DNA from: Lachnospiraceae bacterium
GTDB lineage: Bacteria; Bacillota; Clostridia; Lachnospirales; Lachnospiraceae
Length of the DNA: 64,000 bases
Assembly (NCBI GenBank): GCA_024403235.1
Contig: JAKSSF010000006.1
Location: 28,383 to 92,382, forward strand
Direction of reading: 5' to 3'
The notes under the pieces were generated by a model. That model searched no databases. It was not told the origin of the DNA and saw only the letters and a list, made by a program, of their open reading frames with translations. Positions 17,325 to 27,394 of this stretch are shown piece by piece. Within the stretch, counting starts at the first letter, position 1. Each line of letters begins with the position of its first letter. A program made the translations under genes and the position numbers.

Positions 17325-17510
17325 GCGGATAGATATTCTGTAATTGATCTGTCAGGGAGTCCGGATTTGGAAAAAATCGCTGCAGCCTATGACATTCCAT
17401 TCCTTCGCATCACCAAAAACGAAGAAATGAAGTCTGGAATTGAAACCTTCCTGCAATCAGATACCTCCATGTTGATGGAATGTGTCATCGATCCGATGGA
17501 TTTGGTATAG
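17325..17510 (+). pseudogene. ilvB: 3' remainder of ilvB beyond the amber codon
   Basis: These 61 codons and a final TAG continue the ilvB frame without any shift: ADRYSVIDLSGSPDLEK followed by IAAAYDIPF matches the C-terminal region of acetolactate synthase. With the amber read as Tyr the protein would be 537 residues, close to the family length. The segment has no ribosome binding site or start of its own. Confidence 0.85.
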
Positions 17511-17557
17511 AAAAGCAGAGTGATACCAAAAAGCAAATTTGCTAAATGGAGAATGAT

Positions 17558-18046
17558 ATGAAAAGAATTTATTCAGTTTCGGTAGAAAACCGTTCCGGTG
17601 TTTTAAGTAAGGTTGCGGGACTTTTTGCCAGAAGATGTTTTAATATTGATTCCCTGGCTGTTGGGGAGACGGACAATCCGGATGTTTCCTGTATGACCAT
17701 TGTCAGTTCCGGGGATAAAAGAACCTTAGAGCAGATTGAAAAGCAGTTAAATAAAAAACTGGATATTATTAAGGTAAAAACCTTTGAAGAACAGCAAAGC
17801 GTGAGCCGCGAGCTGATGCTTGTGAAAGTCAAATACAATAAGGGGAATCGTAAAGACATTTTAGAGATTTGTGAAATTATGAAAGCTCAAATCGTAGATA
17901 TGTCCAAAAACAATCTCATTATTCAAGTGTGTGATGAACCTCAAAAGACAGAAATGTTTATCAAGCTGTTGGCCGGTATCAGTATTGTGGAAGTGGCAAG
18001 AACAGGTACTTTGGCATTACAGAAGTGTAGCGAAAATGAGGCTTAG
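17558..18046 (+). CDS. ilvN: Acetolactate synthase small (regulatory) subunit, first copy
   Basis: A 162-residue IlvN/IlvH protein. An N-terminal ACT domain (RIYSVSVENRSGVLSKVAGLF, then NIDSLAVGET) is followed by the conserved C-terminal half (ELMLVKVKYN, later DILEICEIMKAQIVD). It binds branched-chain end products and activates the large subunit. ATG at 17558 is chosen over an in-frame ATG 12 bases upstream because ATGGAGA is spaced correctly only for the former. It follows the broken ilvB by 47 bases and is one of two adjacent paralogues. Confidence 0.9.
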   Translation: MKRIYSVSVENRSGVLSKVAGLFARRCFNIDSLAVGETDNPDVSCMTIVSSGDKRTLEQIEKQLNKKLDIIKVKTFEEQQSVSRELMLVKVKYNKGNRKDILEICEIMKAQIVDMSKNNLIIQVCDEPQKTEMFIKLLAGISIVEVARTGTLALQKCSENEA

Positions 18047-18073
18047 AATAAAGCATTTTACCCATACTTGTGA

Positions 18074-18102
18074 TTGACACTTTTTCCTTGGATTGATATG
18101 AT
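18074..18102 (+). promoter_or_regulatory. Strong promoter before the second small-subunit gene
   Basis: A consensus TTGACA, a 17-base spacer and TATGAT lie between the two small-subunit genes. The second copy and ilvC can therefore be transcribed independently of ilvB. Confidence 0.72.
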
Positions 18103-18190
18103 ATTTAGGATGTTTAAATTATCATAGTTTGATATATTTGTTTGATAGATTGATGGCGAAGATAGATGAATTTAACGTATGGAGGAACAT

Positions 18191-18688
18191 ATGAAGAGAA
18201 AAGTATTTCAGCTTTTGGTAGACAATACTTCCGGTGTTCTTAGCCGTATTTCCGGTCTGTTTTCCAGACGTGGTTATAACATTGAAAGTATTACAGCGGG
18301 TGAGACTAAAACACCCCATATCACACGAATTACCATTGTAGCAACAGGAGACGATGATGCTCTGGCACAGATTGAGAAGCAGGTTGCGAAATTGGAAGAT
18401 GTACGTGATGTAAAGGAATTAAAACCGGATGTCAGTGTGTATAGAGAATTGGCATTGGTAAAGGTTCGTGCCAATGCATCTCAGCGTGCAGAGATTAAGA
18501 CATTAGGAGATATCTACAGAGCCAATATTGTGGATGTTTCTGATAATGGTATGATTATTGAAGTAAGTGGCAGTCAGGCAAAGATTGATGCATTACTTCG
18601 TTTGCTGGATGGCTACGAAATTTTAGAATTAGCCAGAACCGGTATCGCAGGTCTTCGTCGTGGTACGGATGACATTGTGTATTTATAA
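18191..18688 (+). CDS. ilvH: Acetolactate synthase small subunit, second copy
   Basis: A 165-residue small subunit with ACT domain (VFQLLVDNTSGVLSRISGLF, then YNIESITAGET) and C-terminal half (ELALVKVRAN, later LGDIYRANIVDVSD). It is more typical of the family than the first copy, ending LARTGIAGLRRG. ATG at 18191 has GGAGGAAC 5 bases upstream. It lies 50 bases before ilvC, the usual IlvN/H-ilvC order. Confidence 0.92.
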   Translation: MKRKVFQLLVDNTSGVLSRISGLFSRRGYNIESITAGETKTPHITRITIVATGDDDALAQIEKQVAKLEDVRDVKELKPDVSVYRELALVKVRANASQRAEIKTLGDIYRANIVDVSDNGMIIEVSGSQAKIDALLRLLDGYEILELARTGIAGLRRGTDDIVYL

Positions 18689-18717
18689 GTTGTACTTTTA
18701 GGGAAACCTTTCAGTAA

Positions 18718-19758
<1,041 letters not shown>

Positions 19759-19789
19759 TTTGTATCACAGGATTTTATAAGAAATGAAA

Positions 19790-19818
19790 AGCTCCTGGCA
19801 GTCGTCAGGGGCTTTTTT
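19790..19818 (+). terminator. Rho-independent terminator after ilvC
   Basis: GCTCCTG and CAGGGGC form a 7-bp stem with one T-G pair, followed by six T. Confidence 0.85.
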
Positions 19819-19848
19819 CAAAAAGAGAAATATAGGAGGAACTTCACA

Positions 19849-21114
19849 ATGGGAATGACAATGACGCAGAAAATTCTGGCTGCTCATGCTGGTTTGGAAT
19901 CTGTAGTAGCAGGACAGTTAATTGAAGCAGATTTGGATTTGGTATTGGGGAATGATATTACCAGTCCGGTAGCCATTCACGAAATGGAAAAAATGAAAGT
20001 GGATGGAGTATTCCACAAGGATAAAATCGCTTTGGTACCGGATCATTTTGTACCAAACAAAGATATTAAATCAGCAGAACACTGTAAATGTGTTCGTGAA
20101 TTTGCCAGAAAGAATGAAATTACGAACTATTTTGAAGTAGGAGAAATGGGTATTGAGCATGCACTGTTACCGGAAAAAGGTTTGACTGTAGCAGGGGATG
20201 TGATCATTGGCGCAGATTCTCATACTTGTACCTATGGCGCTTTAGGTGCTTTCTCTACCGGTGTTGGTTCTACTGATATGGCTGCCGGTATGGCAACCGG
20301 AAAAGCATGGTTTAAGGTACCTTCTGCTATCAAATTTGTTTTAACCGGAAAGCCTGCAAAATGGGTCAGTGGTAAAGATGTGATTTTACATATTATTGGT
20401 ATGATTGGTGTAGACGGTGCTTTGTATAAATCCATGGAATTTGTAGGAGATGGTATTGCCAATCTTTCTATGGATGATCGTTTTACCATCGCCAATATGG
20501 CGATTGAAGCGGGTGGAAAGAATGGTATTTTCCCGGTAGACGATTTAGCAATTGCTTATATGAAAGAACATTCTACCAGAGAGTTTAAGGCTTATACGGC
20601 AGATCCTGATGCGGTGTATGATGAAGAGTATACCATTGATTTAAGCACCCTTCGTCCCACTATTGCATTTCCACATTTGCCTGAAAATACAAAAACAATT
20701 GATGAAATCAAAGAGGATATTGCAATCGATCAGGTCGTGATTGGTTCTTGTACCAATGGTCGTTTAGACGATCTTCGTATTGCAGCAGAAGTTTTAAAAG
20801 GCCGTCACATCAAAAAAGGCATGCGTTGTATCGTGATTCCTGCTACTCAGGCAATCTATATGCAGGCTATGGAAGAAGGCTTGTTGAAAATCTTTATTGA
20901 AGCCGGTGCAGTAGTATCCACACCAACCTGTGGTCCTTGTCTTGGTGGATATATGGGTATTTTGGCTGAGGGAGAACGTTGCGTTTCAACTACAAACCGT
21001 AACTTTGTAGGTCGTATGGGACATGTAAACTCTGAAATCTATTTGGCTAGCCCTGCAGTTGCAGCAGCAAGTGCAGTTACCGGAAAGATTTCCTGTCCTT
21101 GCCAGTTGGATTAA
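19849..21114 (+). CDS. leuC: 3-isopropylmalate dehydratase large subunit
   Basis: A 421-residue aconitase-family protein converting 2- to 3-isopropylmalate in leucine synthesis. Family features include [15 protein letters not shown] (about residues 124-138) and the [4Fe-4S]-ligand cysteines in GSCTNGR (about 298-304) and CGPCLGG (about 362-368). The length is that of the short bacterial/archaeal class. RBS AGGAGG is 9 bases before the ATG. It lies between the ilvC terminator and leuD; no leuA or leuB is in the window. Confidence 0.95.
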   Translation: MGMTMTQKILAAHAGLESVVAGQLIEADLDLVLGNDITSPVAIHEMEKMKVDGVFHKDKIALVPDHFVPNKDIKSAEHCKCVREFARKNEITNYFEVGEMGIEHALLPEKGLTVAGDVIIGADSHTCTYGALGAFSTGVGSTDMAAGMATGKAWFKVPSAIKFVLTGKPAKWVSGKDVILHIIGMIGVDGALYKSMEFVGDGIANLSMDDRFTIANMAIEAGGKNGIFPVDDLAIAYMKEHSTREFKAYTADPDAVYDEEYTIDLSTLRPTIAFPHLPENTKTIDEIKEDIAIDQVVIGSCTNGRLDDLRIAAEVLKGRHIKKGMRCIVIPATQAIYMQAMEEGLLKIFIEAGAVVSTPTCGPCLGGYMGILAEGERCVSTTNRNFVGRMGHVNSEIYLASPAVAAASAVTGKISCPCQLD

Positions 21115-21139
21115 TTTTTCAGAAAAAGGAGAATATCGT

Positions 21140-21631
21140 ATGAAAAAAGCAAATGGACGTGTCTTTAAATACGGTGACAATGTGGATACAGATGTTATCA
21201 TTCCTGCAAGATATTTGAATTCCTCTGATCCGGCAGAGCTTGCTACACACTGTATGGAAGACATTGATAAAGACTTTATTAAAAATGTAAAAAAAGGTGA
21301 CATTATGGTTGCCAATAAAAACTTTGGCTGTGGCTCATCCAGAGAGCATGCACCAATTGCTATTAAGGCTGCCGGTGTAGACTGCGTTATCGCAGAAACC
21401 TTTGCCAGAATTTTTTATCGTAATGCTATTAATATCGGACTTCCGATTATCGAATGCCCGGAAGCTGCAAAAGAGATTGCAAACGGTGATCAGGTAGAAA
21501 TTGACTTCGATAGTGGTATCATCAAAGACATCACCACCGGAAAAGAATACCAGGGTCAGGCATTTCCCGAATTCATGCAGAAGATTATCGCTGCAGAAGG
21601 CTTAGTAAATTATATCAACGCGGGGAAATAA
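21140..21631 (+). CDS. leuD: 3-isopropylmalate dehydratase small subunit
   Basis: A 163-residue swivel-domain subunit that assembles with LeuC. It begins [21 protein letters not shown] and has the substrate loop [10 protein letters not shown] (about residues 64-73). ATG at 21140 is chosen because AAAAAGGAG precedes it and the family N-terminus starts here; a longer in-frame version would overlap leuC. A strong terminator follows. Confidence 0.95.
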   Translation: MKKANGRVFKYGDNVDTDVIIPARYLNSSDPAELATHCMEDIDKDFIKNVKKGDIMVANKNFGCGSSREHAPIAIKAAGVDCVIAETFARIFYRNAINIGLPIIECPEAAKEIANGDQVEIDFDSGIIKDITTGKEYQGQAFPEFMQKIIAAEGLVNYINAGK

Positions 21632-21646
21632 GATATAGAGTTTTTT

Positions 21647-21675
21647 ACCACCGACTAGGTCGGTGGTAATTTTTT
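21647..21675 (+). terminator. Rho-independent terminator after leuD
   Basis: ACCACCGAC and GTCGGTGGT form a perfect 9-bp stem with a TAG loop, followed by AATTTTTT. It ends the branched-chain cluster. Confidence 0.92.
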
Positions 21676-21696
21676 GTGAAAAGATTTTCTGGATTG

Positions 21697-22572
21697 TTAC
21701 AATCCGAGTAATTCATCTACAGTCTTTTCAGGATTTTTGATAACCAAATCATATAAAGGTTGAAGAGAAGAGATATCTTCTTCCAATTCCTCCGCAATCT
21801 GTTCCAAAGATTTGGATTTGGCTATTTTCTTTTGGATAAGTGTTAATGTATTTTTCTTTTCACCTAAATAGAGCCCTTGAGAGATACCATCAATTCGACC
21901 TTCTTCCATCATATCCATATCATGTATATGCATTATCATGTATTCAGCCCTCCATTCTTCATTCAAGACACCGGTTGAAACAGCGTTATTTAATGTTTCC
22001 ATATCTTTGTTGGAAATCTTTTGAGATTCCAAATATTCCAGAAAAGCTCTGGTTTTTTCGGGAGCATTAGTTAAATCCCCTTTAGTGTTATAAAAGATTT
22101 TGATACATTCGTCACCTAAAGTCAACTCTGGAATTTCGTCACAGCGATTTTGAAAGGTATATCTGTATAAACCCTCGTCAAATGGATCGAAAGTACAGAT
22201 GAAAATTACATATGATTTATTTAGAAATCTATAATGAATTCCTGAATCAAGAAGCTCCGCATCAATTAAGCTTTGGTAGTACCGACTTCTTTTAGGAAGT
22301 TCGGATTGTTTTTCGGAATTTTTGCTTAGGTTCTGCATTTCTGCATTGTACACCTGACTTTGTGTATCCTTTGCAAAAAGATCCAAACGAATAAATTTGC
22401 TCTCTGACTTAATCTGAATAAATTTTTCTCTAATTGGATCGTCATCCAGATGGATTTCTTCGTTGAGTAAAGAACTAAGGATAATCTGGCAATATGTTTT
22501 ATCCATAGCAATTTTCCCAAACATAAAAGGATGAGAGAGGGTGAGTGTTTCATAAGCTACATTTTCTGACAT
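21697..22572 (-). CDS. Rpn-family recombination-promoting nuclease / PD-(D/E)xK transposase-like protein
   Basis: A 291-residue protein of the Rpn group. The N-terminus FMFGKIAMDKTYCQIILSSLL is typical. The PD-(D/E)xK core follows at about residues 55-80, with an Asp in FIRLDLFAKD and a Glu in YNAEMQ. It ends with a helical region rich in Glu and Lys. Family members related to RpnA promote DNA recombination in vivo and are linked to transposase-like elements and phage defence. AGGAGGAATT precedes the ATG. It reads opposite to its neighbours and sits alone between leuD and ruvA, with no terminal repeats visible. Confidence 0.88.
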   Translation of the reverse strand: MSENVAYETLTLSHPFMFGKIAMDKTYCQIILSSLLNEEIHLDDDPIREKFIQIKSESKFIRLDLFAKDTQSQVYNAEMQNLSKNSEKQSELPKRSRYYQSLIDAELLDSGIHYRFLNKSYVIFICTFDPFDEGLYRYTFQNRCDEIPELTLGDECIKIFYNTKGDLTNAPEKTRAFLEYLESQKISNKDMETLNNAVSTGVLNEEWRAEYMIMHIHDMDMMEEGRIDGISQGLYLGEKKNTLTLIQKKIAKSKSLEQIAEELEEDISSLQPLYDLVIKNPEKTVDELLGL

Positions 22573-22916
22573 AATTCCTCCTGTTTCCGGCCTGACAGAG
22601 GTATTATTGAGAAAATATATATTAAAAATAATCCCTACGCCAAAGACCTATAAATAAAAATGAATGGGTTTCAAAGCATAGAGAATTCTTTTTGAATTTT
22701 AAGATAATAAGATAATAAATGATTAAATAAACTATAATATACAAAAGAACGTATATGCTTCTGTAGATAGAGTATCATTACAGAATGAATTTTGCAATAG
22801 ATTTTTATTTTGGTGGTGGAATATCATTTCAAACTTGTAAAATAATTATATTTAAACAATAATGCAAATGGATATCCTGTCTTATACCTACTGTCTTATA
22901 GCAGAGGATTTTTTTC

Positions 22917-22945
22917 TTTACAACCCCAAACATTTGTTCTATAAT
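22917..22945 (+). promoter_or_regulatory. Promoter of ruvAB
   Basis: TTTACA, a 17-base spacer and TATAAT lie about 58 bases before the ruvA start. The spacer contains an SOS-like box. Confidence 0.68.
22927..22940. promoter_or_regulatory. Candidate LexA (SOS) box in the ruvAB promoter
   Basis: CAAACATTTGTTCT resembles the Gram-positive LexA site CGAAC-N4-GTTCG, matching 8 of the 10 defined positions. It overlaps the spacer and the first base of the -10 box, where repressor binding would block polymerase. In Bacillus, ruvAB belongs to the LexA regulon; assignment here is inference. Confidence 0.55.
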
Positions 22946-23003
22946 ATAAAAAGAATTGTTTTGTATTTTTTATAGAAGAGATTAGTTAAAGATAGGAAAT
23001 ACT

Positions 23004-23618
23004 ATGATAGCGTATGTAAAAGGAACCTTGGAAGAATATGGAGAGGACAGTGTGGTTCTGGATGTGAATGGAATAGGATATCGTATTCGTATTCCGTCCA
23101 GAGTATTGGAAGTGTTGCCACCCCTTGGTACCACGATAAAACTTCATACATATTATTATGTAAGAGAGGATACCCAGTCTCTGTTTGGCTTTCAGGACAA
23201 AGAAGACTTGGCTATGTTTAAATTATTGTTGAACGTAAGTGGTGTGGGCCCGAAAGGCGCACTAGGAATTTTATCTTTCCTTTCTGCATCTGCCTTGAAG
23301 CTAGCTGTGATTGCAAAAGATAGCAAGATGATTTCCAAGGCTCCTGGTATTGGGGCAAAAACAGCCCAGAGGATTTTGATAGATTTGAAGGATAAGGTGA
23401 CTGTTGAAGAGGCTTTCTCAGCACAGGAAGAGAATAGCGTGGTAAAAGCTGGAACAGGTGCAGCACCTGTCAATTCCGCTAGAAATGATGCCATTGAAGC
23501 ATTGACTGCTTTAGGCTATGGACCTTCCGAAAGCTACAAAGCGGTAAATATGGTTGAGATTACAGAGGATATGGATAGTGAGCAGATTTTAAAGGCTGCT
23601 TTGAAGAATTTATTTTAG
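23004..23618 (+). CDS. ruvA: Holliday junction branch migration protein RuvA
   Basis: A 204-residue junction-binding subunit. The N-terminal OB fold starts MIAYVKGTLEE; the paired helix-hairpin-helix motifs follow in NVSGVGPKGALGIL (about 74-87) and APGIGAKTAQRILIDLK (about 112-128). The flexible C-terminal third contacts RuvB. The start has AGGAAA. It precedes ruvB by 12 bases, as usual. Confidence 0.97.
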   Translation: MIAYVKGTLEEYGEDSVVLDVNGIGYRIRIPSRVLEVLPPLGTTIKLHTYYYVREDTQSLFGFQDKEDLAMFKLLLNVSGVGPKGALGILSFLSASALKLAVIAKDSKMISKAPGIGAKTAQRILIDLKDKVTVEEAFSAQEENSVVKAGTGAAPVNSARNDAIEALTALGYGPSESYKAVNMVEITEDMDSEQILKAALKNLF

Positions 23619-23630
23619 TACGAGGAAACT

Positions 23631-24623
23631 ATGGCAAAACGAATTATTGAGACCGAAGTGACACCGGAAGATATTAAGGTGGAAGGGTCTCTGAGACCAC
23701 AAAAGTTACAGGATTATATCGGACAGCAAAAGGCTAAAGAAAGTTTGCAGATTTATATTGATGCGGCAAAGCAAAGAGGGGATTCCCTGGATCATGTATT
23801 GTTTTATGGGCCCCCTGGTCTAGGAAAAACTACCTTGGCAGGTATTATTGCTAACGAAATGGGGGTAAATATCAAGATTACTTCTGGTCCAGCAATAGAA
23901 AAGCCGGGGGAGATGGCAGCGATCTTAAATAATTTGCAAGAAGGGGATGTACTTTTTGTAGATGAAATTCATCGCTTGAATCGTCAGGTAGAAGAAGTAC
24001 TGTATCCTGCCATGGAGGATTTTGCCATTGACATTATGATTGGAAAAGGTCCTACTGCCAGATCTATTCGTTTGGATTTGCCTAAGTTTACTTTAGTAGG
24101 CGCTACTACCAGAGCGGGCATGTTAACAGCACCTTTGAGAGATCGTTTTGGTGTCATTCATCGCTTGGAATTTTATTCTATTGAGGAATTGGCACAAATT
24201 ATTCTCCATAGTTCCAAAATACTAAATGTAGAAATTGAGAAAAATGGTGCCTTAGAGCTTGCCAGAAGAAGTAGAGGAACGCCTAGACTTGCCAATCGTA
24301 TCTTAAAGCGAGTAAGAGATTATGCACAGGTAAGATATGACGGTGTGATTACCTATGAGGTTGCTAACGAAGCCCTGGATTTATTGGATGTAGATAAAAT
24401 GGGCTTAGACCATATTGATAGAAATATTTTGAATACTATGATTGAAAAATTTTCCGGTGGGCCTGTTGGATTAGATACACTAGCTGCTGCTATTGGAGAA
24501 GATAGCGGGACTATTGAGGATGTATATGAACCCTATCTTATTAAAAACGGGTTTATCAATCGTACCCCTAGAGGTCGTGTGGTAACAGAATATGCCTATC
24601 GCCATTTAGGACTTGAAATGTAG
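23631..24623 (+). CDS. ruvB: Holliday junction branch migration helicase RuvB
   Basis: A 330-residue AAA+ motor that drives branch migration with RuvA. It begins with the family-typical [12 protein letters not shown]. Walker A is GPPGLGKTT (about residues 61-69), Walker B VDEIHRL (about 109-115), sensor [10 protein letters not shown] (about 155), and the C-terminal winged helix covers about 260-330. Length is normal. AGGAAA precedes the ATG. Confidence 0.98.
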   Translation: MAKRIIETEVTPEDIKVEGSLRPQKLQDYIGQQKAKESLQIYIDAAKQRGDSLDHVLFYGPPGLGKTTLAGIIANEMGVNIKITSGPAIEKPGEMAAILNNLQEGDVLFVDEIHRLNRQVEEVLYPAMEDFAIDIMIGKGPTARSIRLDLPKFTLVGATTRAGMLTAPLRDRFGVIHRLEFYSIEELAQIILHSSKILNVEIEKNGALELARRSRGTPRLANRILKRVRDYAQVRYDGVITYEVANEALDLLDVDKMGLDHIDRNILNTMIEKFSGGPVGLDTLAAAIGEDSGTIEDVYEPYLIKNGFINRTPRGRVVTEYAYRHLGLEM

Positions 24624-24688
24624 ACTAGAAAAGTAGTATATTACTAGTAGACGGTTTTTCAATTACAAATGAGAAAAAGGTGCGAATT

Positions 24689-25087
24689 ATGGCAGGAAAA
24701 ACAGATGCAGAAGTATTAATTGGTGGAAAGGTTTTAACCTTAAGTGGCTATGAAAGCGAAGAATATATGCAGCGCGTAGCTTCCTATATCAATACGAAAA
24801 TTGCAGAGTATGGCAAGGTGGCTAGTTTTAACAAGCAGTCAAAGGATATGCAGAGTATTTTATTGCAGTTGAATATTGCAGATGATTATTTCAAAGCCAG
24901 AACGCAGATTAGTTCTTTGGAAGAGGAATTGGAAATCAAAGAAAAAGAGCTATATGAGTTGAAGCATGAATTGATTGCATATCAGATTAAGCTGGAAGGC
25001 GCTGAAAAGAATAATACTGAGCTGCAAAAAAAGCTTCACGAAACAGAAAAACAGCTTGTTCGTTTAGAAATGAAAGAGAAACCATAA
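24689..25087 (+). CDS. zapA: Cell division protein ZapA
   Basis: A 132-residue FtsZ-ring stabilising protein. The N-terminal ZapA fold (AEVLIGGKVLTLSGYESEEY) is followed by a long coiled coil (about 70-130). ATG at 24689 is preferred to a GTG 9 bases upstream because AAAAGG is better spaced. It follows ruvB by 65 bases; a terminator follows. Confidence 0.88.
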   Translation: MAGKTDAEVLIGGKVLTLSGYESEEYMQRVASYINTKIAEYGKVASFNKQSKDMQSILLQLNIADDYFKARTQISSLEEELEIKEKELYELKHELIAYQIKLEGAEKNNTELQKKLHETEKQLVRLEMKEKP

Positions 25088-25101
25088 GATTGAACTAAAA
25101 T

Positions 25102-25131
25102 AAAAAACCTGTCTGAAATTGACAGGTTTTT
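25102..25131 (+). terminator. Rho-independent terminator after zapA
   Basis: AAAAACCTGTC and GACAGGTTTTT form an 11-bp stem with a 7-base loop. Confidence 0.88.
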
Positions 25132-25147
25132 CTTTTATATAAAAAGT

Positions 25148-27394
25148 ATGAAACAAGTAGAATTATTGGCCCCTGCAGGGAATATGGATTGTTTTTATGC
25201 AGCAATTCATGCTGGTGCAGACGCGGTTTATTTAGGTGGAAATAAATATGGAGCAAGAGCCTTCGCAGATAATTTTTCGGAAGAAGAATTGTGCGGGGCT
25301 ATTCGTCATGCCCATATATGGGGGAAAAAGGTTTATCTTACCCTGAATATATTGATGAAGGAAGAGGAACTTTCTGATGTAAAAGAGTATGTTTTGCCCT
25401 ATTATTTGGCAGGCTTAGATGGTGTTATAGTACAAGATCTAGGGTTGTTTTTGATGCTACAAGAGTGGTTTCCAGGGTTAGAACTTCACGGCAGTACCCA
25501 GATGACCATCACTTCTCCGGAAGGAGCCAGATTTTTGCAAAATCTTGGGGCGACCAGAGTGGTGCCTGCCAGAGAACTCTCTTTGCAGGAAATGAAGGCT
25601 ATTAAAGAGACTGGCATTGAGGTGGAATGTTTTATTCATGGGGCTATGTGTTATAGCTATTCAGGCCAATGCCTATGCAGTTCTTTTTTAGGTGGTCGTA
25701 GCGGTAATCGTGGAAAATGTGCAGGTAGTTGTCGTTTGCCTTATAGCATAAATAACGAAAAAAATAAGTGTTATCCTTTAAGCTTAAAGGATATGTGCAC
25801 TATTGAATTGATTCCGGAGATTTTAGATGCCGGAATAAATTCCTTGAAAATAGAAGGACGAATGAAAAGCCCGGAATATGTAGCAGGTGTAGTATCTATC
25901 TATCGAAAGTATATTGATAAGTATTACAATGATGAGGATACAAAAGTTTCTCAAGCAGATTTAGAGAAGTTGTCCGGTCTGTATTTGCGTTCCCAGAGGT
26001 TAGATGGGTATTATACCAGACACAATGGGAAAGAAATGATTACCTTGGAAAAACCCAGCTATAATGGCTGTTCAGAAAGTTATTTAAAAGAATTACAGCA
26101 GCAATTCTTGGAGAATAGACCCAAGCAAAAAGTGAATGCTATAGTCAACGCCAAAATAGAGGAACCATTACAGATTACTTATGTGTATAAGCAATGGGAA
26201 GGAACCGCGGTAGGAAATCCTGTACAAGCAGCAAAGTCCCGCCCTATGGGTGAGACTGATATTGTGAAACAAATTGGTAAACTAGGTGCAACAAGTTTTC
26301 AATTAGAACAATGTAATTGTGTAATAGAAGGGGATATCTTTATTCCTAATCAGGAGCTTAATCAATTACGACGAAAAGCATTAGAAAAACTGGAAGTACA
26401 AATCCGTGGCAATATAGAGTCAGAAAGACATGCTTGTATTAAAACTAAGTATCAATCTGATAAGAATAGTTGTATAACCGAAGATCAGAAGCATTCTGAA
26501 AGTAACCAATCTACAATAACAGAGCAGAAGATTTTTAGAAATATTTCGATTTCTACAGAAGAGAAACTGTTTCGAGTATCAGTTTTCTCTTTGGAACAGT
26601 TACAATGGTGCTTAGAGAATGCATCAAACTACAAGCTAAATAGAATTTATATAGATAGTCACTTGTTTTTAGAAGAGAAGAACTTTGCCTATTTGGTAAT
26701 CTATTTGCAAGATCTAGCTACACGGGATTGTCAACTGTTTATTATTTTACCTTATATTTTTCGTAAGAAAGATAGTACAAAAGTAGATAAGCTTTGTCAG
26801 TTCGCAAAGCAATATACTTTAGGTGTACTGGTAAATGATTGGGATACCTATGCCTATTTGCAGGAAAAGGGATTTAATGGGGAAGTAGCATTCAATTATT
26901 CTATATATACTTGGAATCAAAAGTCTCTGGATTTTTGGAAGGAAAAGGCTGGTAGTATCTGTAGTTCACTAGAATGTAATTACCATCAATTAAAGCAACT
27001 GCAAGCGGAAAATATGGAATATGTGATTTATGGGCGTATTCCCATGATGATTAGTACCAATTGTATCAAGAAAACCTCTGACAGTTGCCGCAATGGAAAT
27101 GCTACGATAGAAGATTTTTATAAAGATCGCTATCAAAAGAAACTACCGGTACAGGTGGATTGTCATTTTTGCTATAACCGTATTTTTAATTCCGTGCCTT
27201 TGTCCTATCATGGATCCTATGAGAAACTACAAACACTGCCAGGGAATGCTTTCCGTTTGGATTTCTCAGAAGAAAGTATCCTCTGTATGCAGGAGATATT
27301 AGACTATTATCAACAAACTAGGATGGGAAAAAAGGATATTACCTTCCCGTTAGCAGACTTTACTACAGGCCATTTGAAAAAAGGAGCCCTTTAA
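25148..27394 (+). CDS. Peptidase U32 family protein (collagenase-like, with C-terminal DUF3656-type region)
   Basis: A 748-residue U32 protein. The N-terminal barrel starts VELLAPAGNMDCFYAAIHAGADAVYLGG (family hallmark, quoted in part), and the signature LCSSFLGGRSGNRGKC lies around residues 177-195 with the conserved Cys cluster continuing into AGSCRLPY. Large C-terminal extension as in Firmicute homologues. Some U32 proteins hydroxylate 23S rRNA (RlhA) and others act in prephenate- or ubiquinone-related chemistry; peptidase activity is not certain. No clear ribosome binding site is seen because the zapA terminator lies directly upstream. Confidence 0.88.
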   Translation: MKQVELLAPAGNMDCFYAAIHAGADAVYLGGNKYGARAFADNFSEEELCGAIRHAHIWGKKVYLTLNILMKEEELSDVKEYVLPYYLAGLDGVIVQDLGLFLMLQEWFPGLELHGSTQMTITSPEGARFLQNLGATRVVPARELSLQEMKAIKETGIEVECFIHGAMCYSYSGQCLCSSFLGGRSGNRGKCAGSCRLPYSINNEKNKCYPLSLKDMCTIELIPEILDAGINSLKIEGRMKSPEYVAGVVSIYRKYIDKYYNDEDTKVSQADLEKLSGLYLRSQRLDGYYTRHNGKEMITLEKPSYNGCSESYLKELQQQFLENRPKQKVNAIVNAKIEEPLQITYVYKQWEGTAVGNPVQAAKSRPMGETDIVKQIGKLGATSFQLEQCNCVIEGDIFIPNQELNQLRRKALEKLEVQIRGNIESERHACIKTKYQSDKNSCITEDQKHSESNQSTITEQKIFRNISISTEEKLFRVSVFSLEQLQWCLENASNYKLNRIYIDSHLFLEEKNFAYLVIYLQDLATRDCQLFIILPYIFRKKDSTKVDKLCQFAKQYTLGVLVNDWDTYAYLQEKGFNGEVAFNYSIYTWNQKSLDFWKEKAGSICSSLECNYHQLKQLQAENMEYVIYGRIPMMISTNCIKKTSDSCRNGNATIEDFYKDRYQKKLPVQVDCHFCYNRIFNSVPLSYHGSYEKLQTLPGNAFRLDFSEESILCMQEILDYYQQTRMGKKDITFPLADFTTGHLKKGAL

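Larger units (their letters stand above)
22573..23003. other. 431-bp AT-rich intergenic region between the Rpn gene and ruvA
   Basis: No open frame with a ribosome binding site was found. It holds the upstream side of the - strand Rpn gene, a CTGTCTTATA direct repeat (22877-22886 and 22891-22900, period 14), and the ruvA promoter with an SOS-like box. The rest is low-complexity A/T sequence. Confidence 0.6.

Noticed and set aside
17325..17510. Separate small gene after ilvB
   Set aside because: It has no start codon or ribosome site and continues the ilvB frame without shift, so it is the ilvB 3' end.
22573..23003. CRISPR array or small gene in the gap before ruvA
   Set aside because: Only one short direct repeat pair exists, and no frame has a ribosome site and sensible codons.
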